A stretch of 64,000 nucleotides of DNA, from positions 15,100,013 to 15,164,012 of the forward strand of contig NC_034009.1 of assembly GCF_000346465.2 (NCBI RefSeq), read 5' to 3'. Origin of the DNA: Prunus persica. Taxonomy: Eukaryota; Streptophyta; Magnoliopsida; Rosales; Rosaceae. The first letter of the stretch is position 1. Each line of letters begins with the position of its first letter. Positions 31,863-42,330 of the stretch are shown piece by piece. A program made the translations under genes and the position numbers. The notes beneath the pieces are model-generated. The model did not search any database and had not been told where the DNA came from. It was given only the letters and a program-made list of their open reading frames with translations.

Positions 31863-32515
31863 TGTGGGAACCTAATTAAATCAAAACCCTATGTCAAATA
31901 ATTCCTTCCATTTGGGGATTATTTGACCTAATTGGAAATTATTCAATTTAATTGGGGATTACCCAATTAAATAGAATATTACCTAATCTGGTCGAGAATT
32001 AATTTTATTCCTACCCCAACTCCCAATTAAATGAGGAGTTACCTATTTAAGTTAGGAATTGATTTGATACCTACCCCAATTAGGGATTTGATTTACCCTA
32101 ATGAATCAAATCCCTAATTAATCAAATCAATTCCAGATCGGGGAGGAATAATTCCTTTCCATCTACGAAATTATTCCTCTGAAACCCTAGCCTCTGAGAC
32201 CACTATAAAAGGATGGCCACACACAAAGGTTAAGGTACGCCTAAATTCCTACTAAAACTCTGCATAAATTATTTCTCAAAAACCCTAGCCACCTCCTCTC
32301 TTTCTCTCTCACACACAAGGCTCCGGCCACTACACACGGCTCCGGCCACCAGGTTTTCCTTGAACTACCCTACCTAACTTAGGCATCGGAGGGCCTTTGG
32401 CCAACATCCCCCGGGTGTGGTCCTTTTACTCCGATCTGTTTTGCAGGGAGAAAGAGAGGTGGAGAAGACGAAGGAATCTTGGGCGAATATTCTCGTGGGA
32501 AAATTTGCTCCCACA
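31863..32515 (+). repeat. 3' LTR of the Tat element
   Basis: 653 bp, partner of 18464-19116, with TATAAAAGG at about 32204. It is followed directly by TSD ATACA and then by Copia-A gag. Confidence 0.93.
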
Positions 32516-33335
32516 ATACACTTATCACATATGATACTCTTGAGGCTCTTCTTTTGACAACTAAGCGATGAATGCTAGAACAAGTGGTCCCTATGCCTAA
32601 CAATGGACTTGTGGCGTGTATGGCTACTCGAGATTACGGATCCTTTTGGAGAGTCTTCTACTTCGACTACCCCAAGAATTATTTGTCAGACCTGTGGAAA
32701 AGATGGCCATCCTACTGTGGACTGTTTCCAGAGCATGAATATGGCTTACGAAGGTAGAATTCAGGTTCAGCACCTCACTTCCATGGCCTTATCTCCTAGC
32801 ACTATAACCCATCAAACAAATGGATCCTAGCTTCTTAAAACAAGTGCAAATGCGCACATCACTCCATATTTGCAAAATATTTTGAATCCAAAGAAATACA
32901 ATGGTAATGAAAAGGTTGGAGGTGTAGGTAATGCTTCTACTTTACAAATTTCTCATTTCGGTTCAACTACTGTTAACATTGATTCTTGCAAATTTTCTCT
33001 CAATGATATCTTACATTGTCCCACACCTTCTACCAACCTAATTTCTATCCATCGCTTTACTTCTGACAACCATTGTTACATTCTCATTTTTCCTGATCGT
33101 TTTGTTGTGAAGGACCTCAAGACTCGGAAGGCGTTTTTCCAAAGGAGATGTGACAATGGATTGTATCCATTTCATAGTGGTTGGTGGCATCTCCAATAAA
33201 CCATTTTGAACATTTGTAAGCACAAAAGTCTCTACAAACTAGTGGCATTTTCGTCTTAGTCATCTAGCAAGTTCAGTTGTTAGGTTTTCAATTTCCAATA
33301 AACAAGTGCCAATTAGTGGCAAGAAGTTTGGTAGT
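32516..33335 (+). pseudogene. Copia-A gag (3' part), protease and pre-integrase region
   Basis: Directly after the TSD, the gag resumes with ITYDTLEALLLTTKR, then MLEQVVPMPNN. A CCHC-type knuckle follows (CQTCGKDGHPTVDC), then a protease-flanking region (ILHCPTPSTNLISIHRFTSD, VVKDLKTRKAFF) and the pre-integrase box (HFRLSHLASSVVRF). Several stops and frame changes are present. It joins the fragment at 17944-18463 once the Tat element is removed. Confidence 0.8.
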
Positions 33336-33870
33336 AACATAAAATAAATTTGTAAAATACAACTTTAATTTAAATCACAACCCCAACAATTTACAATAAA
33401 ACCTCATAGTTTACAATGAAACAACAACACAACTTCCTAACAGAATAAGAATATGTGCAGCAGAAGATGCATAGGATACAGGTTTAGTAGGAATCCGGAT
33501 TGGGATCTAAGCTTGAGTCGAGGTCAGAGTCGGAGTCGAAGTCAGGATCTGGGTCGAAATCATAGACAGATTCGGGATCGGGGTGGGGGTCGTCATCGGG
33601 GTCATCAAAATAGGATCCTGATTCAGGATCGGGTTGGGGTCATTAAAAAAGGATCTTGATTCAGGATCGGGTTAGGGGTCGAAGTCTGCATCTGTAGGAA
33701 CTGAGCCACCTGGGCACTCAACTCGGCTATGGTTGGTTGAGAAGGAGAGAAGAAGTCGGTGGTGCTACTTCCATGAAGTTTGGAAAAATCATCAACCCCC
33801 ATAACAGAGACGGGGGTTTGAAACTAGAATCAACAATTCCAAAATTGCCACTCTGATACCACGCTAAACA
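33336..33870 (-). pseudogene. Antisense copia leader and gag fragment
   Basis: CTCTGATACCA at 33851-33861 is the reverse complement of the initiator-Met PBS TGGTATCAGAG. To its left, the minus strand opens with a gag-like frame (GVDDFSKLHGSS, SQPTIAELSAQVAQFLQMQ) that decays into a GATCCTGATTC/GATCGGG-rich repeat. It is a 5' fragment of another copia element inserted backwards in Copia-A. I could not define its LTR. Confidence 0.6.
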
Positions 33871-34527
33871 ATACAAATTGACATGCAGGAAAGAATTGGA
33901 GCCTACATCAATACAACAGACATGAATGAGTAGGTGACACTTCAACACGATTTGAAATGCCTACACTTCTTAGATTTAGCTCAAATGTTGAAAGGTTATA
34001 GTCAAGACAAATATAAACAACTTTCATGAGGGGCGAGATGTCATTAGAGCACAGGAAAGCTATATTCAAGAGTGATTAAGTCAACATTAGAGTGAAACCA
34101 GCAGACAAAAAGAAAGAGAAGACTAGCACCTTGAAAACGATCTCAGGTAACTAGACATCTCCAATTCCCTTGAATTTTGGGTATGTCATGGCTATTAAAC
34201 CAAGGAAAAAAAATTTATGAAGACTACTTCACCATAAGAGCAGTGGAAAATAGACATGCAAGGCCAATCCCGAGCCTTACACAAAGTACCAGGCTGTGAC
34301 GAACAGTGGAAAATAGACATGCTTTTGAGGTAGCTACACTTCTTCGATTGGGCTATATTTTTTATATGTTCTAGAAGACAAGCAGATGAACAAGTCTGAA
34401 GAAGGAAGCATTTCGTTTTGAGCTTAGGAGAAATGGGTTTCGAAGCATGCAACAGAATTGACGAGTTTGGAAGACTGTGAAGAGTTTGAGAGAGTTTTCT
34501 TTGGAAAATGGAAGAGAATGTGTAAAT
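33871..34527. other. Unassigned segment between the antisense copia fragment and Cassandra
   Basis: Part of this may be the LTR of the antisense copia fragment. A duplicated AGTGGAAAATAGACATGC occurs at about 34242 and 34304. No gene is recognisable. Confidence 0.35.
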
Positions 34528-34798
34528 TGTAACATCCCACATCGACTAACGAAGAGTGGGTGATGTGCCTTATATGTACGTGCCCGCCTCCATCTAGCAC
34601 GAGGCCTTTTGGAAGCTCACTGACTTCGAAGTCATGGGAACTCTGAAGTTAAGCGAATTGGGGCTAGAGCAATCCCAGGATGGGTGACCCACTGGGAAGT
34701 TGCTCATGAGTTCTCAGAAACAAAACCGTGAGGGCAGAGAGGGAGGGCCCAAAGAGGACAATATGGTGCTACGGCGGAGTTGATCCCGAAATGTGACA
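34528..34798 (+). mobile_element. Cassandra (TRIM) LTR
   Basis: This 271-bp unit starts TGTAACATCCCACATCG and ends ATGTGACA. Its middle is clearly derived from 5S rRNA (CTCTGAAGTTAAGCG and AGGATGGGTGACC), the hallmark of Cassandra LTRs. Only one LTR is seen. The sequence after it (TGATCAGATG) could be a decayed PBS, but no second LTR follows and no matching target duplication is visible. It is probably a solo or truncated copy, lodged in the old Copia-A block. Confidence 0.88.
34645..34690 (+). promoter_or_regulatory. 5S-rRNA-like internal promoter in the Cassandra LTR
   Basis: GAAGTTAAGCG corresponds to the 5S A-box region and AGGATGGGTGACC to the C-box, with an intermediate element between them. 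In 5S genes these boxes bind TFIIIA and recruit RNA polymerase III. Spacing and core letters look preserved, but activity is untested. Confidence 0.75.
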
Positions 34799-35189
34799 TG
34801 ATCAGATGTGGGAGATCAAAGAGGCAGGTGTCTCGTTTTCCTTGTCTTCATCCTTGCCACACCAGCACACGGGGGAAAACTAGAGGCTGAAATGTGTCAT
34901 AACCTAAGTGAAACAACTTCAAAAACTTATTTGAGGTCCGAAAAATGCTATGAGCTCAACATCACCTCTATTATTCTTATGTAACAATCTCTCCTCCAAA
35001 ATCAATCAGAATATTTTTCCAAAAATTCCAATCCTCACCATTTTGAGTCCAAAAATTTTCTTTTTCATGCAGATGGCTCCAACTAAAAATACAAATATTT
35101 TCAGGCGCTGACAGACTATGAGGTAAGAATTCAGTGTCTTGCAAACAAATTGGACTTGGACTCTTATCTCATGTTAATCCAGTATGAAT
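34799..35189. other. Unassigned segment before Copia-A RT
   Basis: No ORF or repeat is recognisable. It replaces the integrase and the first part of RT expected in Copia-A. Confidence 0.4.
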
Positions 35190-36550
35190 TTGCTGTCCAA
35201 CAATGGGTATTTTAGATGAAAAGGAAGTTCGGTGGTTCAATCAAACAGTATAAAGCGAGATTGATTGCCAAATGGTTTTCACCAAAAAGAAGGTGTTGAT
35301 TACACCCAGGCCTTTATTCCTGTTGTTAAACACAACATTATTTGGTTGATTTTGAGTTTGGTTGTTTCCAATCGATGACATGTGCGCTAATTAGATGTTC
35401 AAAATGCTTTCTTGCATGGCTATCTTGTCGAGGAAGTATACATGTGTCAATTGGTAGGTTTTGTTGATTTTCAATTCCCACACCATGTTTGTAAATTGCA
35501 ACGAAGTCTCTATCGATTAAGTCGGCGCCCAAGGCTTGGTTTCAACATTTTTCTGATTATTTGCTGGAGCTTAGTTTCCAAGAATCCAAATGTGACTACT
35601 CTATTTTTGTATATAATTAGAAAGGTGTTTATTTAGTCTTGCTGATCTACGTTGATGACATCCTCGTAACAGATAATGATCAATCTCAAATTTCTCTTCT
35701 TATTCAGCAGCTTTGTACTTCCTTTTCCATGAAAGATTTGGGACGGCTACACTATTTTTTGGGCATAGAAGTTGTGATTCCATGTACTTAACTCAATCTA
35801 AGTATGCTTTGGATTTGTTGTCTCATACGAAGTTCACTGTTGCCAAGCCGATTTCTACACCTACACCAACAGGTCAGAAGCTCAGATTCCGCGACTTATA
35901 GAAGCGTTGTAGGTGCTCTGCAATACCTCATCATCACCAGGCCTGATCTTGCATGTCTTGTAAACCAGGTCTGTCAATTCATGCAACATCCTTCTTCCAC
36001 TCAGTGGTCCACTATGAAGAGGATTCTGTGTTACTTGAAGAGTACATATGATCATGGATTGGTTTATCGTCATGGTGACTTGCAACTTAATGCCTTTTCT
36101 GATGCGAATTATGCCAACAATCCAGATTCGCGACACTCAACTGGTGGTTTCTGCATTTATTTGGGCAAGAATATAATCTCGTGGAGTTCTAAAAAGCAAA
36201 AGATTGTGTCTCAATCAAGCATAGAAGCTGAGTATAGGCAGCTTGTGCATACTGCTGCGGAATTGTCTTGGTTTAGCTCTTTATTTCGTGATATGGAGTT
36301 GTCCCCCTCCTCAAATTTGGTGTGACAATGTGTCATCGCTTGCCATGGCTTCTAATCCTGTCTTCCATTCTGGAACCAAAACTTTGGAGGTTGATTATCA
36401 ATATGTTCGCGAAAAATTCACTTGTGGTGAACTGCTTGTTCATTGTGTTTGTTCTCAAGATCAGATTGTTGATTTGTTTACCAAAGGGTTGTACATGATG
36501 CGTTTTAATTACTTGGTCTCCAAGCTTCCAGTTCTTCAACGGCCTATTAG
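35190..36550 (+). pseudogene. Copia-A reverse transcriptase and RNase H
   Basis: Broken frames encode the copia RT landmarks KQYKARLIAK, an altered LYGLKQAP region, the catalytic LIYVDDILV, and MKDLGRLHYFLGIEV. They continue into RNase H and its tail (YRSVVGALQYLIITRPD, FSDANYANNPDSRHSTGGF, SSKKQKIVSQSSIEAEYR, WCDNVSSLAMASNPVFHS, QDQIVDLFTKGL). Stops and frameshifts occur about every 150-500 bp, so it is inert and clearly older than Copia-B. Confidence 0.88.
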
Positions 36551-36561
36551 CTTGCGGGGGA

Positions 36562-36839
36562 TGTTAGACAGATGTTATATGAGCATTCAAATTCAAAATG
36601 TTTACTTGATGTGGATAAGAAGTCCTAGTCCATTGGGACGTCTTTGAATTGTGTTGAGATAGGTTGTCTTTTGATTTTCAAATGTATAGATGGTTTCCTT
36701 GTAAATAAGGATTTGATGTAATCTATGTATTGGTTTTAGTTGAACATATCAATATAAATATTGCTGCTCCATCGTGTTAGATGGTATGCAAAGCTCACCA
36801 ACATTCTCTTGAGCATCTATTGTTTTACAGGTTCTTGGG
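36562..36839 (+). repeat. 3' LTR of Copia-A
   Basis: About 278 bp, starting TGTTAGACAG after the purine tract GCGGGGGA and ending TTGTTTTACA. Only the last 50 bp have a counterpart at 15778-15848. Confidence 0.72.
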
Positions 36840-37090
36840 TCTAAGAGAGAGGGAGAGAAAAATATCCTATTTGTTAAATTTTAAAAATTTCACACATGGC
36901 ACTTTTGTGGCATACATTTCAGCAAACTAGTGAGACCCATTCATTCCAAGTCAACAATTTTAACAGAGTTATAGTGGGGGGCAAAGTGAACCACCAAAAC
37001 ATGGTCAAGGAAACACTTTAGGTCACTTTAACTTTTAGAGGATAAAGTGAGATTTGACCATAATTTTAAGGACATTACAGTAAATAAACG
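36840..37090 (-). repeat. Right arm of the large inverted repeat
   Basis: The reverse complement of this segment matches 15314-15630. It begins immediately after the Copia-A LTR and ends flush with TTTAAAAAA (37091-37099), the same 9-mer that precedes the left arm. Confidence 0.6.
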
Positions 37091-37624
37091 TTTAAAAAAT
37101 TCAATATTTTTCGTCAATGTACTTCCTTATTGTACCCATATTTTTAACTTTAAATTTTTCTAAAAACATTTGAACCAACAAACAACCCTCCCCATAAAAT
37201 ACAAAATTGACTAAAACAAAAAATAAAAATATCAAAGCATATAAAGCCTATAAAAGGAATGATAATAAGGAGAGAGGTGGCTTGGTCTCAAAGAGAGGCA
37301 AGTGAAGGGGAGCCCACCATAAAATGATCAAATAGGAACACTTGAATGAAAGAAAAGTTTGGTCTGTGGACCAGCTGTTCAATGCTTAATCCTCCAAATT
37401 AGACTTGCAATCAGCAAAAAGTAGGTTGAGTTTCAGTTTAACCAACTCTAACACCCACTCCATCATATTCATAATCATTCTTTTCTTATAAATTTCTCCC
37501 CACGTACCAAACTAGAACAACAGTATTGGATCAAACATTTTCCACATTTGAATCATTCTTGCTTAACTTGTTCCTAAAGTCATCCCTGATTTCGAACTAA
37601 TATAATACACCACATTGTGTTTCC
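37091..37624. other. Upstream region of the RIC4-like gene
   Basis: AT-rich DNA with no ORF. It presumably holds the promoter and leader of the gene starting at 37625 or 37682. No convincing TATA box could be singled out. Confidence 0.4.
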
Positions 37625-38651
37625 ATGGCTTCTGAGTCCAACAAAACAAGGCTTAGGCTTTGTAGTTTTGTCTATGAAGGGATGAAGGATCGCATGGAAA
37701 GATTTGCTGTTCTTCCTTTTGGCATTGGCTGCACTTCTCAGTCCAGCGTTGCCATAGGCACAAGTGATGATCAAACAAGAAAATCAAAAGCAGAAACACA
37801 AAACCCACCGCCACATGTAACAAGTATGTTCTCTCTCTCTCTCTCTCTCTCTCCCTCAAGTTGATATTGGTGCTAATTTGAGACTATATGGTGTTTTGAT
37901 AAGGAAGACGATGGAAAAGCACAAGGAGCAAAAGTGAAGAACACTTATCGTTTTCTGAATCTTAGGAAGAGTCACATTTCCAGTGGATTTGAAAGATTGA
38001 TCAGAAGCATCAAAAGTTTGTCTCAAATATTTGGTAAGCCGATGATTAATTGAAAGTATTCCTAATTATAGATATAGATGTGCATGCTCAAATAGTGTCT
38101 ACTTATTCAAAATGCATGTTTAATCAAAAGGCCAAACATGTTTGATTACTTTTTCCTTAGATGATTCGTAAAAAGAAAGGCTTTAGTGTTAATGAAACAT
38201 TCCGTAATCGCATTATAGAGTGCGTTGCAAGTTCAAAAAATGTTGCTTTGTCCATCATGTTCTTAAAAAGTGGATGTTGACTTTGAAGCGATCGCATATA
38301 TATATGGTACTGGAATACGATAACATGGTATAATTTGCTCACGTCTTATAATATGGGTGTACAATATAGTTATCCACTTATATTATAATATGGGATGAGT
38401 TATACTACATGGTTGTACTCAAATACACCACACATATACATCCACCCGTTTTAAATCCTTAATTAAACCATGAGATGGCCGAGACCATTAGCTGTACGTA
38501 TCAACTAATATTAAAAAACAAAAACAAAAATTAGGTGTACCAAGAAACTTTTTTGTTTTGGTCTCATCCTAAGGAATTTATGCAATGAAGAATATCCATA
38601 TGAAAATATATTATGACATATGTTATTTTATTTCTAATTAGTTGTTTAATA

Positions 38652-38686
<35 letters not shown>

Positions 38687-38976
38687 GTTGTTCAGTTTAC
38701 AAGGAAGAGATTGAGGAAGAAGAGGAGAGAGAGATGGAAATTGGGGTGCCTACAGATGTGAAGCATGTGACACACATAGGATTGGATGGGTCAACAACTA
38801 CCAATACAACTGGATCCATAAAAGGCAGCTGGGAAAACTTCAACAGTGCTCCAGAAATACTCTCTTTCCCTTCAATTTCTTTAAAGCAGTTTGAGTTCGC
38901 CATGGCTGCACAGACCACCCACCAGCCTCAGCCGCTCCTTGTTGATGATCCAAAGACGCCCACAGATGTTAACTAA
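37625..38976 (+). CDS. RIC4: RIC4-type ROP-interactive CRIB-motif protein (three exons)
   Basis: A plant effector that binds GTP-loaded ROP/RAC GTPases at the plasma membrane and links them to the cytoskeleton and polar growth. Exons are 37625-37816 (or to 37823), 37904 (or 37908)-38033 and 38696-38976, giving about 200 residues. Exon 1 encodes MKDRMERFAVLPFGIGC and SSVAIG, the conserved N-terminal signature of the RIC2/RIC4 group. Exon 2 encodes a basic amphipathic stretch (FERLIRSIKSLSQIF). Exon 3 encodes VYKEEIEEEEE and the CRIB core MEIGVPTDVKHVTHIG, with the conserved Ile, Pro and His residues. The tail has no motif. The family usually starts at MxDRMER, so the second ATG (37682) may be the true start, with 19 extra residues at 37625. 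Two donor/acceptor pairs keep the frame at intron 1. Confidence 0.88.
37830..37856. repeat. (CT)n microsatellite in RIC4 intron 1
   Basis: About 13 CT units begin 7-14 bp after the possible donor sites of this short (about 85-bp) intron. Confidence 0.95.
38656..38685. repeat. (TA)n microsatellite next to the RIC4 intron 2 acceptor
   Basis: About 15 TA units end some 10 bp before the TTCAG acceptor (38691-38695), where a polypyrimidine tract would normally be. Confidence 0.95.
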
Positions 38977-41460
38977 TTTTATAAGTAATTGAAGCTAGAG
39001 CATGCTGTGATGTGTTGTGATTATCTTAATCATCATGTTAATGCCTCTCCACGTCAACTAATTAATTACAGATTTAAGCATGCATGGTTTGGACTTCTGA
39101 ATTTCTGAGGAGGTGGGGTGGAGTGATGATCATGTCAAGATCAGTTCATGATGAATTTTTATTGATGGAAATTGATTAGGGTGCGTGGAGTGACATTAGT
39201 GGAGCTTAGAGTATTCATACTGAATCATTTTCGTAGTCTTTGCTATATTAAATTGGCCACCCGCACAAAGTGTTAGGATTGTTTTTGCAGAAATTAAGAA
39301 AGCCCAAGGGTTGATTTGGATGTAAGGATACAAGATTATGGATTTGATTATGAGTTTTTAGTGTAAAACTTACTTAATCGAATTTCGGAATTATTAATTT
39401 TCTACATCAATAATATAGTCAAAATTGTTGATACCTAAAATTAGTTTAATATATATCAACATCGAGATCGGACAATTCTTCCAAACTCTTATCGCCACGT
39501 GGCATTGGGTTAAGTAGTTTTGGAAGAGAATTTGGACTTGGGATATTATAAGGATATTATAAACTTTGCCTTGCATGAACATGAAGGTTTTGTTTGAAGA
39601 ACAGCTTTGGGCTTACTAGACCGAGGAATGTAAGAGGCATTCGTTCACACCCAAAATTTGTCTATGGACACCAATTTCTTTAAACGCCAATCTTAAAATT
39701 GAAAAGTTTTGAACTTGTCTTCAAAGACCCTAATTTTTTTTTTGTTGGCCCGCTTACGTTCGAATTAAAAATTATTTATATTTTGCGAGGACTTGTAGCT
39801 TAAATGATTACATCTAAAGTCCTAGATTCGATTCCACCCTTCTCAATATCGTTTACGTCTCTATTAATCTTTTGTTTTTTGTTGGTCAAAATCTAATCTA
39901 TAACACAATTATTGAACATAAAAAAATGGATAAGTCCTGCAGCGTCAGCCTTGTGCAGACCCTGATCTTATGGATAAAAGGAACCTTTTGTGTGTGTAAC
40001 TGTAATGCGATTGATTGGTCTTGCAATTTGCATATGCCATTTGAGCCGACTTTCCAATAACATAATATTTTTCCATTTTCTAAACCAAAAAAAAAAAAAA
40101 CATAAATTAAAGAATAATGAAATTGTACATAGTTTAAAGGCGTCACCACCACCACCCCACCAAATCCAGCACCCACTTGTCTGTGCCCAACACATGTTCT
40201 TCATAACATTTTGGTCGCTGCTTAGATCCGTCAGAACGTGCATCCTCTTATAGCCACCCACCCATGCTAAAGTTACCAAACTGACCAGCCTCTCAGCCAA
40301 GAAAAATCAACAATAATCCTTTTGACGTAGTTTTGTCAGAAGAGGGTAAATGCGAGAAATTCTCGAGTTCAACCGTAATACTGCGATGTGATATTATTAA
40401 TTCATTTATTTTATAACTCATATTTTATTTATTAACGGTATATTTTGGATGTAAACGATATTTTATTTTAATTTAATTTAAATTATCAAAAGAGGGATTC
40501 GAATTTAGATATAAAAATAGGGAATGTATGTATGTTTTATTAATGGTATGTTTACTTACACGGAATGAGATCCGATGAGTATTAGAATTATTAATATCCT
40601 TGACTTTCCTTTTTTCTTTTTTTACTAACACGTGAATATTAGAATTATTTTCATTAATAATTTCTCATGCGTTTTAAAAACTATTAGCCTTTTTGCATGC
40701 ACTTCGGCACCTGTAAGAGGCTTTTTTAAAAAAAATATTTAAATTTATTTTAGAATTAGAAAAGATAATGAGTAGTTGTATTTCATAAAAATAAGATCAA
40801 TTACCTGATTTTTCTTTTAATTTTAATTTTTTAACATAAAAAGTGTGAATTTACCATGTTATCATTTAATTAATAATTTCAATTCTTAATGTTTGCATTA
40901 ACCAATGACATTTTCTAGTATTTGCAATGTTGTACCATTCTCTATCTTTTGCTTTATATATATAGATATAGGTTTCACATCACAATATGTAATTCAACAC
41001 CTGAATAATCATGAATTAAATTAATTAGAGGATTCAGTTGATCGAATTCCAATTCATTTCCTCTCCCATTTATAACTTCTCTCTTTGATTTTAAAAAAAA
41101 ACAACAACAAAAAAAACAAATAAATAAACAAATAACTGTCATAGTATATTATAAATTTAACCAAAATTATAACACGTGAATCACGTCATAATGTGATAAT
41201 CACGCTATGTGATTAGGTTGGAGTAAGTGATGGGTTAGAGAGAAGGGATAAGACTAAGCCACTTCTTCATGTATATAGCGCTGGCGACCACATTACATCA
41301 ACAACTTTTTTTTTTTTTAGGGGTTGAAATACATAAACTGATTTTGGATTTTGTTGTTCCGGCAAACAAATAGAACAATCTGTTAAAACAGATAAACTAA
41401 TACAATTACTGTTAAGTATTAGGTATTAGTAACAAATCCAATTATTTAACGGGCAGTGCA
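38977..41460. other. Intergenic DNA between RIC4 and PP2C genes
   Basis: AT-rich, with many short homopolymers. No ORF with a recognisable motif and no complete RNA gene is present. One tRNA-promoter-like segment is listed separately. Confidence 0.5.
39787..39880 (+). mobile_element. Possible SINE fragment
   Basis: TTGTAGCTTAAATGA resembles a pol III A-box and GATTCGATTCC a B-box, about 30 bp apart. The sequence then passes into a T-rich tail (TCTTTTGTTTTTTG). That is the layout of a tRNA-derived plant SINE. No target duplication was found, so this is weak. Confidence 0.3.
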
Positions 41461-41623
41461 GTGAGAGAGAGCATCGAAACAGGCTTGTGAAGTTAGTCTT
41501 CTTTCTTCAACATCCATCATCTACCCTCAGTTTGAGAACTTGAGGAAAAAAAAAATATATATACTTTTCTTGTGTTCAGATAGAAAGGTCGTCTCTCTCA
41601 GCAATCAGAAACCAGAATCTAAG

Positions 41624-41828
41624 GTGCGCTTAGGTTGTGTCTGATCAACTCTCTCCTCTGCTCCTTTCCCGTCAACGTCAAATTGGCAAATTGGTAAATT
41701 TTACATAAATGGGTTATCTTTTTATTGAGGTCGAAAATGAATTGAATTATCCTTATGAATATGAAATTTGATGTGATTTGGGAAATTGGGATTGAAATTG
41801 AAATGCTTTTTATGTGACTTACTGACAG
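41624..41828 (+). other. Possible 5'-UTR intron of the PP2C gene
   Basis: AAG/GTGCGC at 41621-41629 and TTACTGACAG at 41819-41828 could delimit a leader intron. A purine- and CT-rich leader precedes it. Splice sites alone are suggestive, not proof. Confidence 0.35.
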
Positions 41829-41974
41829 AACTGACTGAAATTATCCGTTATCCTCGAAATCAATCCAAATTATCCGAAACAGAAAGCAAGACGGATCCGC
41901 CGGTGGAGCCAAGGAAGGGCCCCGACTGTATGGTGGGGTTGGAGTGCTTTCTGGACTTGGTCAGGGCACTCGGC

Positions 41975-42279
41975 ATGGGCTCCTGCCTCTCCCTGGAAGG
42001 CGGGTCAGCCTACGGCCCAGTCCCTTCCTCCCCGGGGGCGGGCAACAAGAGGAGGAAGAGGAGGGTGACTGGGAACTCCTCTGCCACGGTGGTGGCGCCG
42101 CCTTCCAATAATCTGGAGATGTGGCTGCACAGAGTCCCTGGCAGGCAGTTCCAGAATGGTTCCTCTGATTTTGCTTCCTTGTTCTGCAAGCAAGGCAAGA
42201 AAGGGGTCAATCAGGACGCCATGATTGCTTGGGAGGTACTTTGCTTTCTCTCTGCAACTTCTACTTTTACTCAATTTTA

Positions 42280-42330
<51 letters not shown>

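Larger units (their letters stand above)
18464..32515 (+). mobile_element. Tat-type Ty3-gypsy retrotransposon lacking integrase
   Basis: This 14,052-bp insertion includes the nested Copia-B. It has 653-bp LTRs at each end, starting TGTGGGAACC and ending GCTCCCACA, and a perfect TSD ATACA. Order: LTR, PBS, gag, protease, (Copia-B), RT and RNase H, a 97-bp tandem array, an antisense coiled-coil ORF region, a purine tract, LTR. The LTRs differ at about 17 of 653 positions. The order RT-RNase H and the presence of an antisense ORF near the 3' end fit the Tat/Ogre lineage. No integrase HHCC or DDE segment is visible after RNase H. Gag has a stop codon and a 440-bp interruption. The copy is therefore non-autonomous. 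Confidence 0.92.
15778..36839 (+). mobile_element. Copia-A: old, shattered Ty1-copia element hosting several nested insertions
   Basis: Pieces of one copia element are found in correct order and orientation: an LTR end with a degenerate PBS (15778-15859), gag (17944-18463, then 32516 onward), protease/pre-integrase region (to about 33335), RT and RNase H (35190-36550) and a 3' LTR (36562-36839). Between them lie a hAT element, a Tat gypsy element containing Copia-B, and a segment with an antisense copia fragment and a Cassandra LTR. The sequence across the Tat insertion resumes exactly after the 5-bp target duplication. The integrase and the start of RT are missing. Many stops and frameshifts make it inert. 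Confidence 0.85.

Noticed and set aside
34645..34690. Genuine 5S rRNA gene
   Set aside because: The 5S-like region is embedded in a TG...CA bounded LTR and differs from 5S outside the promoter boxes, so it is Cassandra.
41786..41974. N-terminal extension of the PP2C frame
   Set aside because: The MGSCLS start at 41975 fits the family and a myristoylation signal; the upstream part includes a probable leader-intron boundary.
42005..42274. 89-codon minus-strand ORF
   Set aside because: It is antisense to the GC-rich first exon of the PP2C gene.
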